14,635 nt of DNA from CAZJQD01 sp964548165 [NCBI: uncultured bacterium] (GCA_964548165.1 CAZJQD010000018.1:55786-70420), one strand, 5' to 3'. Numbered from the stretch's first letter, positions 6,735-14,347 are shown. Translations and numbers: made by a program. Notes: generated by a model not told the origin, from the letters alone.

Positions 6735-6744
6735 GGCTGAAGCC
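6735..6744. repeat. Second, shorter hairpin resembling the REP core
   Basis: GGCTGAAGCC is a 4+4 bp palindrome with a GA loop, 24 bases after the larger REP-like hairpin and sharing its CAGGCT...AGCC heart (GCAGGCTGAAGCC). It may be the degraded partner of a paired REP (BIME-like) unit. Apart from these two hairpins I see nothing coding between 6568 and 6802. Confidence 0.45.
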
Positions 6745-6802
6745 CTTTGCCAACATGCTTGTCGCTATGGGGTGCAAGTTGCGACGGTGGTCGGCTCAGG
6801 CG

Positions 6803-7057
6803 TCAGGACGCGGCTGTATCCCCCAGCGCCTCGGTGAGGGCGCCGTCGAGGGCGAGGATGCGGAGCGCCGGGGCGGGGTCGCCGTTGCGAACGCGACCGA
6901 AAACATCGGCCTCCGCGGCCAGGAGAGAAATGCAACGCCCGGCGGCCTCGGCTGGCCCCCGGTCACCGAGATCGGCCTGCAGTTCCCGCAACGCCTCGGC
7001 GAACGGGGCGCCGTGCTCGTCGGAGAAGGCTTCGAGGGTGCGCGCGTCGAGGGGCAT
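6803..7057 (-). CDS. Small hypothetical protein (84 aa) downstream of pullulanase
   Basis: I do not recognise this protein. The ATG at 7057 lies five bases after the pullulanase stop, so it would be translated by coupling; no clear ribosome-binding site is seen. The frame is also open upstream but that part overlaps the pullulanase end. The product is Ala/Leu-rich, likely helical and cytoplasmic (MPLDARTLEAFSDEHGAPFA at its start), with no signal peptide or membrane segment and one Cys at residue 42. Charge pattern and codon use look like a real gene, and the tight spacing after the pullulanase suggests co-transcription. A chance ORF cannot be ruled out in high-GC DNA. Confidence 0.5.
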   Translation of the reverse strand: MPLDARTLEAFSDEHGAPFAEALRELQADLGDRGPAEAAGRCISLLAAEADVFGRVRNGDPAPALRILALDGALTEALGDTAAS

Positions 7058-7062
7058 GGCGG

Positions 7063-9873
7063 TCAGGGAATCGTGAGCGTGTGGTTGCCGGCGTTGAGGG
7101 TGTCCCAGTTGCCGTCCTGGACGAACTTGTACTCGTACGTCCCGCGATCGAGTTCTAAGGTCAACGTCCACGTCCCGTCCGCCTGCTTGACCATCACATT
7201 CCGGTTCATGTCCCAGCCGTTGAACGATCCGGCCACGGTCACCTTGCCCGCGCCCGGGGCGCTGACGCTGAACGTGTGCGAGCGCGAGGCGCGCGACGCC
7301 ATGGCTGGTTCCAGCACGCGTCCGTAGAACGACGCGTCCTGGTTGTAGAAGACGAGCGCCGTGTAGGGTGAGACCGTGACGCGGTCTCGAGCGAGAACGG
7401 GCGCCAGCGGCTCCTCCCCCGCGTGCCGGCCGTTGACGACCAGTCGCCAGTCGCCGGCCGGGATCGGAACCTCGACCGCCGTGGAGTTGGCGTTGAAGAG
7501 AAGGAGCGCGTTCTGCCAGGTGTCACCGGTCGTGCCGCGGTTCAGCACGTACGCGACGGCGCCGAGCGGGACGTTCATCCCGAGGTCGTCGTCGACGAAG
7601 AAGAGCGATCGCTTGATCTCGTCGGCGGTTCTCATCCGGAACATCGGGTGGGCGAGCCGCAGGTGGATGAGCCCGCGGAAGTACTGGAAGACGTCGTTGT
7701 GCTCGAGCTTCCAGTTCCAATGGACCTGGTTGACGGCGTCAGGCTTGTTGTACGAGTTCCCGTCGCCGCCCTTGGTGCGCATGAACTCCATCCCGGCCTG
7801 GAAGAACGGGACGCCCTGCGAGGTGAAGATGATCGCGGCGCCGAGCTGTTGCATCTGCTGGAGGACGGCGGGCGTGACGTCGGCGCGGTTACGCGTGCCG
7901 ATGACAAGGCGATCGAGGAGCGTCTCGTTGTCGTGCTTCTCGATGTAATTGATCGTCTCGTACGGGTGGAGCGCGAAGTCGGTGATCGAGCCCATGATCC
8001 CCTTCTTCACGCGCTGGATCTCGCGGCCGATGGCCAGGAACCCGGGATCCTTGCCGAACGCGGGGCCGCGCAGGGCGTCGCGGAAGTGATCGTTGAAGAC
8101 CGAGAACTCCTCGCCGCGCTGGTCGCCCTTCGAGGTGATGTCGATCGGGGTCTGCCCCGCCGCCCACGGCTCGCCGTAGATGAACGCGTCGACCTTGAGG
8201 GCGCGCGTCGCGACCACGACCTCCTTCATCGTCTGGAGGTCGATGAGGCCCATCAGGTCGAAGCGGAACCCGTCGAACCCATACTCGCGCGTCCAGTACT
8301 GCAGGCAGTCCACGATGTACTTCCGGCCGAACGGCGATTCCGAGCGGAACTCGTTGCCGCATCCCGACCCGTTCCAGTACGTGCCGTCTTCCTTCAGGCG
8401 GTAGTAGTAGTTCGGCGCCAGACCGTTGAAGCTCATCCGCACCTCGGGATTGCCCTCCGCGGTGTGGTTGTGGACGACGTCGAGGATGACGCGGAAGCCG
8501 GCGCGGTGGAGCGCGTCCACCATCGCCTTGGTCTCGCGGATCCGGGTCGTGTCGTCGCGACGGGTGGCATACCAGCCGTCGGGCGAGAAGAAGTGGTAGG
8601 GCATGTAACCCCAGTTGTACTCCTCGCTCTCCTCGTTGTTGTCGAAGTCCTGGATCGGGAGGATGTGGATCGTGTTGACGCCCAGCTCCTTGAGGTGATC
8701 GAGCCCGGTCGTGATCTCGGGATGGCCGGCCAGGCGCGTCCCGGTCTCGGTGAGCCCGAGATACTTGCCGCGCATGCGGACGCCGCCGTTCGGGTCGATC
8801 GTGAAGTCGCGGATGTGGAGCTCGTAGATGACGGCGTCGGCCGGGTGGATGTCCGGGCCGGGCGCAACCACGATGGGGTCCGCCGTGACCATGCCGCGGC
8901 CGTTGTGAGCCGTGTTACAGCGCGAGTAGGGATCGATGACCTCGAACGTGCCCTCCGGCACGGTGGAGCGGAGCTTGTAGTACTTGTTGAGAAGATTCTC
9001 GGCGACGACGACCTGCCAGATGCCGTTCTCATGCTTCTGCATCGGGACCTCGCGGACCGTTCCGCCGGTCGGCACATCCCAGAGGAGAACGGAGAGCGCG
9101 CTGGCTGTTGGAGCGAAGACGCGGAACGTCGTGCGGCTCGGGCTGTAGATCGCGCCGAGCGGACGCCCGTCAAAAAAGCCATCGACGATGCGCCCGAGGC
9201 TAAGGGGCCCGTCCGCGTAATCGCCAAAGGAGACTCGTCCGCCCTCGGCGCGGTTGATGGGGAGAGGTTCGCCCAGCGTGACGTTGATGATCTTCACGCG
9301 GGTGTTGGCGCCCGTGACGCCCACGGTGTTGATGACCGGGTAGACGCGGCCGTCGGCATCCCGGACGGTCGCTCGCGCGGCATCCACCTCGTCGTAGCTC
9401 ATGCTCTTGGAGAGCACGATGCGGACCTGGTCTAGCGAGTCCACGTAGGCGCCGACGACGCGGGGGCGGATGTCCGGCGTCTGTGTGTAGAGCTGCTTGT
9501 CCTGGGACAAGATGTAGATCTCCTTGCCCACCTCGGGCGTCCAATAGCGATCCGGGTCGTCCTTGCCGTCCCAGTTGCGGAACTTGGGGAGCATGCCGAT
9601 CCGGGACGCGCCGCCGAAGGATGAAAGGTCAACGCGAAAGATAAGTCCGAAGGCGTCCGTGCCGGTGGCGCGAGCCTCGACGCCACCACTGCCGCCGGAT
9701 GCGTTCCAGGTATGGAGCGTCCACCCGTCATAATCACCGTCGGGCCGGTGGTAGTGCACGACCAGGTCCTCGGCCAGCGCAGGCAACGACGAACCAACGA
9801 GCCCAATGGCCAGAAGGATTACCAGGACGAAGAACGGCCGGAGACTACCAGTCATCTTGGGCATGGCGCCCAT
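7063..9873 (-). CDS. pulA: Secreted type I pullulanase (GH13), with N-terminal CBM41 and C-terminal CBM48-like domain
   Basis: Hydrolyses alpha-1,6 branch points in pullulan, starch or glycogen fragments. Residues are numbered from the in-frame TTG at 9888; I prefer the ATG at 9873 (residue 6), though neither has a clear ribosome-binding site. A signal peptide (about 6-39, FFVLVILLAIGL core, cleavage after ALA) points to export. Then come a CBM41/PUD-type domain (about 41-140), an N2-like domain (142-236), CBM48 (about 242-338) and the GH13 barrel (about 350-750). The barrel has the type I signature YNWGY (424-428), region I DVVHNH (470-475), nucleophile Asp544 in GFRFD, acid/base Glu573 in YGEPW and Asp653 in EKHDNE. 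A C-terminal beta domain follows, then a second glycogen-binding-like module at about 871-940 (VTVAGSFNGWDMNRN...YEYKFVQDG). All catalytic residues are present. Confidence 0.94.
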   Translation of the reverse strand: MGAMPKMTGSLRPFFVLVILLAIGLVGSSLPALAEDLVVHYHRPDGDYDGWTLHTWNASGGSGGVEARATGTDAFGLIFRVDLSSFGGASRIGMLPKFRNWDGKDDPDRYWTPEVGKEIYILSQDKQLYTQTPDIRPRVVGAYVDSLDQVRIVLSKSMSYDEVDAARATVRDADGRVYPVINTVGVTGANTRVKIINVTLGEPLPINRAEGGRVSFGDYADGPLSLGRIVDGFFDGRPLGAIYSPSRTTFRVFAPTASALSVLLWDVPTGGTVREVPMQKHENGIWQVVVAENLLNKYYKLRSTVPEGTFEVIDPYSRCNTAHNGRGMVTADPIVVAPGPDIHPADAVIYELHIRDFTIDPNGGVRMRGKYLGLTETGTRLAGHPEITTGLDHLKELGVNTIHILPIQDFDNNEESEEYNWGYMPYHFFSPDGWYATRRDDTTRIRETKAMVDALHRAGFRVILDVVHNHTAEGNPEVRMSFNGLAPNYYYRLKEDGTYWNGSGCGNEFRSESPFGRKYIVDCLQYWTREYGFDGFRFDLMGLIDLQTMKEVVVATRALKVDAFIYGEPWAAGQTPIDITSKGDQRGEEFSVFNDHFRDALRGPAFGKDPGFLAIGREIQRVKKGIMGSITDFALHPYETINYIEKHDNETLLDRLVIGTRNRADVTPAVLQQMQQLGAAIIFTSQGVPFFQAGMEFMRTKGGDGNSYNKPDAVNQVHWNWKLEHNDVFQYFRGLIHLRLAHPMFRMRTADEIKRSLFFVDDDLGMNVPLGAVAYVLNRGTTGDTWQNALLLFNANSTAVEVPIPAGDWRLVVNGRHAGEEPLAPVLARDRVTVSPYTALVFYNQDASFYGRVLEPAMASRASRSHTFSVSAPGAGKVTVAGSFNGWDMNRNVMVKQADGTWTLTLELDRGTYEYKFVQDGNWDTLNAGNHTLTIP

Positions 9874-9932
9874 TCTAAACCGTTTCAAAGTGATTGCACC
9901 AGTCCTCTCGATCCGCTGGAAATCCCGCGTTC

Positions 9933-10017
9933 AGACAAGGATCACTCTCTCATGGGATATAATACTCCCCTGAACGCGCCGGGTCGGCTGGGGCGCGGGC
10001 CTACGGGCACGAGAGGA
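9933..10017 (+). promoter_or_regulatory. Promoter, 5' leader and RBS of selO
   Basis: A perfect -10 TATAAT lies at 9958-9963, with a weak -35 candidate CAGACA at 9933-9938 (19-base spacer). The leader contains a possible hairpin: CGCGCC (9975-9980) pairs with GGCGCG (9992-9997). The ribosome-binding site GAGAGGA (10011-10017) ends seven bases before the ATG. The same 150-base gap must also hold the divergent pullulanase promoter, which I could not locate. Confidence 0.6.
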
Positions 10018-10024
10018 AAAGAGC

Positions 10025-11473
10025 ATGAGCGGTTGGAAGATCGAGAACACCTACGCGACGTTGCCGGGCGCGCTCTTCGTGGAGCAGTCCCCGGTGCCGG
10101 TGGCCGCGCCCTCGCTCGCCTGCCTCAACGAATCTCTCGCCCAGGACCTGGGACTCGACCCGGACGCCTTGAGGTCGCCGGACGGCATCGCGATCCTCGC
10201 GGGGAACGCCCTCCCACCGGGCTCCCGCCCGATAGCCCAGGCCTATGCCGGGCACCAGTACGGGCATTTCACCATGCTCGGCGACGGTCGCGCGATCCTG
10301 CTCGGGGAACAGATCGATCCGGTCGGCCGCAGGCGCGACCTCCAGCTCAAGGGCTCTGGACGCACCCCCTTCTCCCGCAACGGCGACGGACGCGCCGCGC
10401 TCGCTCCGATGCTCCGCGAGTTCCTCGTCGGCGAGGCCCTTTATGCCCTCGGCATCCCCTGCTCCCGCATCCTCTCGGTCGTGGCCACCGGCGAGCTCGT
10501 CTACCGGCAGGAGGGAGCCGTGCCCGGGGCCGTTCTCCTTCGCGTCGCCGCCAGCCATATCCGCGTAGGCACGTTCGAGTACGCGGCCGGACGCGGCGGA
10601 GCCGATCTCCTCAAGACGCTCGCCGCCTACACCGTTCAGCGGCATTTTCCGGAGGCCGCCCCGTCCGAGGATGCGGGCCTCGTCCTCCTCGAAGCCGTGA
10701 CCACCTCGCAGGCCCGCCTCATCGCCTCCTGGATGCTCGTCGGCTTCATCCACGGCGTCATGAACACGGACAACATGTTCCTCTCCGGCGAGACCGCCGA
10801 CCTCGGCCCCTGCGCGTTCATGGACGCGTACGATCCCGCCGCAGTCTTCTCCTCGATCGACGCGAGAGGTCGCTATGCCTACGGCAACCAGCCCGGGATC
10901 GCGTTCTGGAATCTCAACCGCCTCGCCGAGGCGCTCCTGCCCATCCTTGGGGGAACGCGCGAGATGGCCCTGGAAAAAGCCGAGTCGGCTCTGCAGACCT
11001 TCGAGCCGACCTTTCGCGAGGCCTTTCTCGACGGCATGCGCCGAAAGCTAGGACTCTTCGCGCGCGAAGACGAGGACGCGGCGCTCGTGGAGGACCTGCT
11101 CACGATCCTCCACCGAGAAGGCCGCGACTTCACCAACGCGTTCCTGGAACTCGAAGCGGTCCTCGGCGGACAACGTGCGCCGATGCCGGAGATGACCGCG
11201 TGGTCAGAACGATGGACGGCCAGGCGAGCGCGCGAGAACCGGCCCCATTCGGAAGCGGCGGCCCTGATGGCCCGAAGCAACCCGCGCGTCATTCCGCGCA
11301 ACCACCTCGTCGAGCACGCTCTCGCGGAGGCCGTGGCCGGCAACTGGTCGCCGTGGGAAAAACTGCTCGCGTCGCTCAGCCACCCCTACGAAGAGCACCC
11401 CCTCCACGAGGACCACCGGGATCCGGCGCCGCCCGAGTTCACGCGCTGCTACCAGACCTTCTGCGGCACCTAG
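10025..11473 (+). CDS. selO: SelO/YdiU family protein adenylyltransferase (pseudokinase fold)
   Basis: SelO transfers AMP from ATP to Ser, Thr or Tyr of target proteins and is linked to redox homeostasis. The 482-residue length is normal. Family blocks are QAYAGHQYGHFTMLGDGRA (72-90), LQLKGSGRTPFSRNGDGRAA (106-125), GFIHGVMNTDNM (240-251) and ETADLGPCAFMDAY (256-269). By comparison with E. coli SelO the ATP-binding residues are Gly86, Gly88, Arg89 and Lys109, the base is Asp249, and Mg is held by Asn250 and Asp259; all are present. The C-terminus ends FCGT, placing Cys480 third from the end, where animal SELO has selenocysteine. The ATG has a good ribosome-binding site and a consensus -10 upstream. 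It is a single-gene unit, divergent from the pullulanase; a functional link between the two is not evident. Confidence 0.95.
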   Translation: MSGWKIENTYATLPGALFVEQSPVPVAAPSLACLNESLAQDLGLDPDALRSPDGIAILAGNALPPGSRPIAQAYAGHQYGHFTMLGDGRAILLGEQIDPVGRRRDLQLKGSGRTPFSRNGDGRAALAPMLREFLVGEALYALGIPCSRILSVVATGELVYRQEGAVPGAVLLRVAASHIRVGTFEYAAGRGGADLLKTLAAYTVQRHFPEAAPSEDAGLVLLEAVTTSQARLIASWMLVGFIHGVMNTDNMFLSGETADLGPCAFMDAYDPAAVFSSIDARGRYAYGNQPGIAFWNLNRLAEALLPILGGTREMALEKAESALQTFEPTFREAFLDGMRRKLGLFAREDEDAALVEDLLTILHREGRDFTNAFLELEAVLGGQRAPMPEMTAWSERWTARRARENRPHSEAAALMARSNPRVIPRNHLVEHALAEAVAGNWSPWEKLLASLSHPYEEHPLHEDHRDPAPPEFTRCYQTFCGT

Positions 11474-11488
11474 CCACCGGCGCATAAC

Positions 11489-11610
11489 GGTGTCAGACTG
11501 CGGAAATGCGTATCTCAGATTGCTTGAGTTGGCGTGACAGCCTTGAAACCCACGCCCGCGACGCCTGCAACTTCTGTATTCCCTGATCCGCATTTCCGCA
11601 GTCTGACACC
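11489..11610. repeat. 122-bp MITE/BIME-like element with perfect 22-bp terminal inverted repeats
   Basis: Bases 11489-11510 (starting GGTGTCAGACTG) and 11589-11610 (ending CAGTCTGACACC) are exact reverse complements over 22 bp. Inside, AGTT-GGCGT (11527-11535) can pair with ACGCC-tgc-AACT (11561-11572), so the whole unit can fold into one long hairpin. It contains no gene. There is no run of T after the stem, so it is not a standard terminator. No clear target-site duplication is visible in the flanks. It separates selO from the metal-uptake operon. A non-autonomous mobile element or a paired REP unit is the best reading. Confidence 0.75.
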
Positions 11611-11615
11611 TCATG

Positions 11616-11621
11616 TATACT
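11616..11621 (+). promoter_or_regulatory. Possible -10 box of the metal-uptake operon
   Basis: TATACT lies six bases past the right end of the 122-bp inverted-repeat element and ten bases before the ATG at 11631. A 17-base spacer places the -35 position at 11593-11598 (TTTCCG), inside the element's right arm, which matches the consensus poorly. The short distance implies an almost leaderless transcript. I see no convincing Zur or MntR box. Confidence 0.4.
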
Positions 11622-11630
11622 GCTCTCCTC

Positions 11631-11915
11631 ATGAACGTCAGGGCCACAGCGCGCTTCCTGCTCTTGCTGGCGGGCTTCCTGGCCTGTCTCCCGTTGTTCC
11701 ACCACCACGAGATCGCTCCCGCTCACGCCACCGACCGCCACGAGGCATTCTGCGTCCTCACCACGCTCCAGAAGGCGGCCACGTCGACCTGCTCGACTCC
11801 CGTCCTGGTCGCCGAGCCTCGGATCACCGCGTTCCTGCCTCCCCTGCCCGAGCTCTCGCTCCCTGCCGCCGGATTCCCCGGCAACCTCTCCCCTCGCGCA
11901 CCTCCTCTCGCCTGA
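11631..11915 (+). CDS. Small secreted protein with His cluster, leading the metal-uptake operon
   Basis: Ninety-four residues beginning MNVRATARFLLLLAGFLACL, a signal peptide or lipoprotein-like leader. A His-rich stretch follows (PLFHHHEIAPAHATDRHEAFC), then a second Cys in STCSTP and a Pro/Leu-rich tail. I do not recognise a named family. Small exported His/Cys proteins are often found beside zinc or copper transport genes, so a metal-binding role is plausible but inferred. The ATG at 11631 lacks an evident ribosome-binding site; an upstream in-frame ATG at 11613 would overlap the putative -10 box and precede the signal sequence. The gene is 76 bases upstream of the porin gene. Confidence 0.6.
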   Translation: MNVRATARFLLLLAGFLACLPLFHHHEIAPAHATDRHEAFCVLTTLQKAATSTCSTPVLVAEPRITAFLPPLPELSLPAAGFPGNLSPRAPPLA

Positions 11916-11944
11916 CCTCAACCCAAGCCTGAAAACCCCCTGAC

Positions 11945-11966
11945 GCCGCGCGTGCTGTCGCGCGGC
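11945..11966. repeat. GC-rich hairpin between small protein and porin genes
   Basis: GCCGCGCG (11945-11952) and CGCGCGGC (11959-11966) form an 8-bp perfect stem with loop TGCTGT. No T tract follows, so it is more likely an RNA processing, stability or attenuation structure than a full intrinsic terminator. Confidence 0.55.
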
Positions 11967-11991
11967 CCGTCTCTCCCTGCGAGGTCTACTT

Positions 11992-13329
11992 ATGAATTTC
12001 CTGCCATCGGCTCGCGTCCGTCATCGCGCGATGCCGGCGTTTCTCTGTCTTCTCGTCACAGGCTCGGCCCTGTCTTCCCTCCCCAGTGCGAGCGCCCAGG
12101 TGCTCGCGCCGGAACCGTCCGAGGCGCCGCCAGGCGCGATCGCCGATTCATCGCCGGCGCCCGCCGCACCCACGGCCTCCGCTCCGCCACGCGGCCAGGT
12201 GCGCATCGGCGGTCAACCGATCAACCTGGGGTTCATCTTCGATGGAACCTTCGTCGCGGGTCGTTCCAGCGTCGACGAGGCGCAGGTGCGCGGCCTCGAA
12301 CTCACCATCGGCGCCCCCGTCGATCCCTGGTTCGACCTCCAGGCCACCATCGCGTACTCGCCCGAGGAAGTGGCGCTCGAGGAGGCCTACGTCACCTCGC
12401 ACCTGCCCTGGGGCTTCCAGACCCGCCTGGGAAGGACGCTCGTTCCGTTCGGCGAGCTCAACACGTTCCACATCCACGACCAGCCCCAGGTCGACGACCC
12501 GCGCGTGCTGACGAACTTCTTCGGTCCCGAGGGACTCAACGCGATCGGCGGCCACCTGGAGTGGATGGCGCCGACGAGCAATCCCGCGCTGAGCCTTCTC
12601 ATCGGGCTGTACAACCGCGCCTCGGGCGAGGATGAGAACAACGAGGTCGGCGTCGACCGAGACGGCGACGGCAACGCCGATGAGACCGACGGCTTCCTGG
12701 ACGGTCCCATCGTCTTCAACGTCAACAACCCGAAGCGCGGTCCCCTGCTCCTCGCCCGGGCCGCGACCTTCCTGTCGTGGGACGAGGACCGGCACCAGCT
12801 CAAGCTCGGCACCTCCTACCTCGCGGACAAGAACGACGCCTCCGGGTCCTCGCGTTCCTCGGTCTGGGGCCTCGACGCGAAGTATCGTCACCGGCTCGGC
12901 AATTCCGGGCGCGGCTTCACGCTGGCCGGCGAATACCTCGTGCACGATCGCGAGGAGCCACAGACGTCGCTCTTCCCCGCCAACGGGGGCCGGGATCTCC
13001 ACATGAGCGGCTACTACGCCTACGGGCAGTTCGAGTTCGATCGGCGGTGGAGTCTCGGTTACCGCTTCGACCACTCAAACACGGCCTACCTCAACGTCCC
13101 GTCGGCCAACCTCCTCGATCCCAATCGCAAGAACACGATCACGGCGCACTCGATCTACGGCGAGTTTCGACCGAGCGAGTTCTCGCGCCTGCGCCTGCAG
13201 TACACGGCCGAAAGGCCGATAGCCGGCTACGACCTTAACGGCAACAACGTCCTCGGCGATGACCGCGATGACCGGGTGATGATCCAGTTCACCCACCTCA
13301 TCGGATGGCATCCGGCTCACAGGTTCTAG
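11992..13329 (+). CDS. Porin-like outer-membrane protein of a metal-uptake operon
   Basis: A 445-residue exported protein. A signal peptide covers about residues 1-36 (cleavage after ASA) and is followed by an Ala/Pro/Ser-rich linker (37-66). Alternating hydrophobic and polar segments typical of beta strands run from about 70 to the end, and the last residue is Phe, the usual outer-membrane assembly signal. The block RTLVPFGELNTFHIHDQP and NFFGPEGLNAIGGHLEW (148-191) matches porin-like proteins commonly encoded next to zinc ABC transporters. Residues 222-233 (DRDGDGNADETD) form a calcium-binding loop of EF-hand/dockerin type, possibly an extracellular loop. A GAGG at 11981-11984, seven bases before the ATG, supports the start. 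It probably lets metal cross the outer membrane. No TonB-box or plug domain is apparent, so a TonB-dependent receptor is unlikely. Confidence 0.8.
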   Translation: MNFLPSARVRHRAMPAFLCLLVTGSALSSLPSASAQVLAPEPSEAPPGAIADSSPAPAAPTASAPPRGQVRIGGQPINLGFIFDGTFVAGRSSVDEAQVRGLELTIGAPVDPWFDLQATIAYSPEEVALEEAYVTSHLPWGFQTRLGRTLVPFGELNTFHIHDQPQVDDPRVLTNFFGPEGLNAIGGHLEWMAPTSNPALSLLIGLYNRASGEDENNEVGVDRDGDGNADETDGFLDGPIVFNVNNPKRGPLLLARAATFLSWDEDRHQLKLGTSYLADKNDASGSSRSSVWGLDAKYRHRLGNSGRGFTLAGEYLVHDREEPQTSLFPANGGRDLHMSGYYAYGQFEFDRRWSLGYRFDHSNTAYLNVPSANLLDPNRKNTITAHSIYGEFRPSEFSRLRLQYTAERPIAGYDLNGNNVLGDDRDDRVMIQFTHLIGWHPAHRF

Positions 13330-13340
13330 GGGGAACGATC

Positions 13341-14330
13341 ATGAGAAGTCCCGTGATTTGCAGCCAGCCGTTCCCCGCGTCGGCGCTCGCCGCGTCGGCG
13401 CTCGCCCTGCGAACGCTCTCCCCGCGGACGATCGCCGTCACGATGCTCGCCCTGCTGACGTTCGCATCAGCGGCGGCGGCGAAGGTTCGCGTGGTAACGA
13501 CGCTACCCGACCTCGCGGCGCTGGCGCGAGACGTGGGCGGCGATCTCGTTGAGGTCGAAGCCCTCTCGCGACCGGGCGAGGATCCCCACCGCTTCACGGC
13601 GACGCCCTCGATGGTCGTCCGCATCTCGCGCGCCGACCTCTTCGTCGTGAATGGCCTCGAGCTCGAAGTCGGCTGGGCTCCCGCACTCCTGCAATCCGCG
13701 CGTAACGCCCAGGTCCGGCCCGGCGGCCGCGGCTACGTTGACGCCTCGCATCGACTGGATCCGCTCGATGTTCCGACCGGCGCCGTCGATCGCTCGATGG
13801 GAGACCTGCACGCCGGCGGCAATCCCCACTACACGCTCGATCCGGTCGCCTGCAAGCGGGCGGCATGGAACATCTGTAACGGCCTGATGCGCGTCGACCC
13901 GGACCACGCAGACATCTATGTCGCCCGTCTCCGCGACTTCTACGCCAGGGCCGACGCGGCCGCGATGCGGGCGCGCGAGCGGTTGCGGCCATTCGGCGCC
14001 TTGCAGGCCATCGTCTATCACAAGTTCTATACCTACCTCCTGCACCGGCTCGGGATCCGCCCCGCTGGATCGATCGAGCCCCTGCCGGGCGTCCCACCCT
14101 CGGCCGCTCACCTCGCGCGGCTGATCGCGGCAAAGACGACCGCAGGCGTGCGGCTGGTCATCATCGAGCCCTGGAACGATCGGCGCGTCGCGGATCGGGT
14201 AGCGCGCGAGATCGGCGCCCGCGTGGTCGTGCCGTTTCCGTCCGTGGGCGGCACGGCGGCCACCGACGACGTGATCGCGCTCTTCGAGAAGAACGTCGCC
14301 AGAATCGTTGCGGCTCTGGCGGAATCATGA
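13341..14330 (+). CDS. Metal (zinc or manganese) ABC transporter substrate-binding protein, ZnuA/TroA type
   Basis: A 329-residue periplasmic protein of cluster A-I that captures Zn or Mn and delivers it to the ABC transporter. Probable metal ligands are His83 (DPHRF), His163 (GNPHYTLDP) and His227 (VYHKFY), with an acidic residue from the EPWND region (276-280) as the likely fourth. There is no long His-rich loop as in enterobacterial ZnuA, so Zn versus Mn preference is open. The signal sequence is unusually long (about 47 residues) and holds a duplicated ASALA. The ATG at 13341 is chosen because AGGGGGAA (13328-13335) lies just before it; the frame is open back to 13305, overlapping the porin gene end. 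It is followed 28 bases later by the ATPase gene. Mature protein starts near KVRVVTTLPD. Confidence 0.9.
   Translation: MRSPVICSQPFPASALAASALALRTLSPRTIAVTMLALLTFASAAAAKVRVVTTLPDLAALARDVGGDLVEVEALSRPGEDPHRFTATPSMVVRISRADLFVVNGLELEVGWAPALLQSARNAQVRPGGRGYVDASHRLDPLDVPTGAVDRSMGDLHAGGNPHYTLDPVACKRAAWNICNGLMRVDPDHADIYVARLRDFYARADAAAMRARERLRPFGALQAIVYHKFYTYLLHRLGIRPAGSIEPLPGVPPSAAHLARLIAAKTTAGVRLVIIEPWNDRRVADRVAREIGARVVVPFPSVGGTAATDDVIALFEKNVARIVAALAES
13376..13405 (+). repeat. 15-bp perfect tandem duplication in the signal-peptide coding region
   Basis: CGCGTCGGCGCTCGC occurs at 13376-13390 and again at 13391-13405, giving ASALAASALA in the leader of the binding protein. The frame is kept. It is a likely slippage site affecting only the N-region of the leader. 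Confidence 0.85.
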
Positions 14331-14347
14331 ATCGGGATCAGTCCTCC

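Noticed and set aside
7423-9435. Long plus-strand ORF (670 codons) opposite the pullulanase
   Set aside because: It is fully antisense to a gene with all GH13 catalytic motifs; the product is a Val/Asp/Glu/Arg-rich sequence with no domain signs.
9871-9888. TTG at 9888 as the pullulanase start
   Set aside because: Possible, but no ribosome-binding site supports it and the ATG at 9873 leaves a complete signal peptide; kept as an alternative in the gene entry.
9712-11487. Plus-strand ORF (591 codons) covering selO in another frame
   Set aside because: The Arg/Pro-rich translation overlaps the clear SelO frame and begins inside the pullulanase gene on the opposite strand.
11489-11610. Intrinsic terminator of selO
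   Set aside because: The 22-bp arms are 78 bases apart and no T run follows on either strand, so it is better described as an inverted-repeat element.
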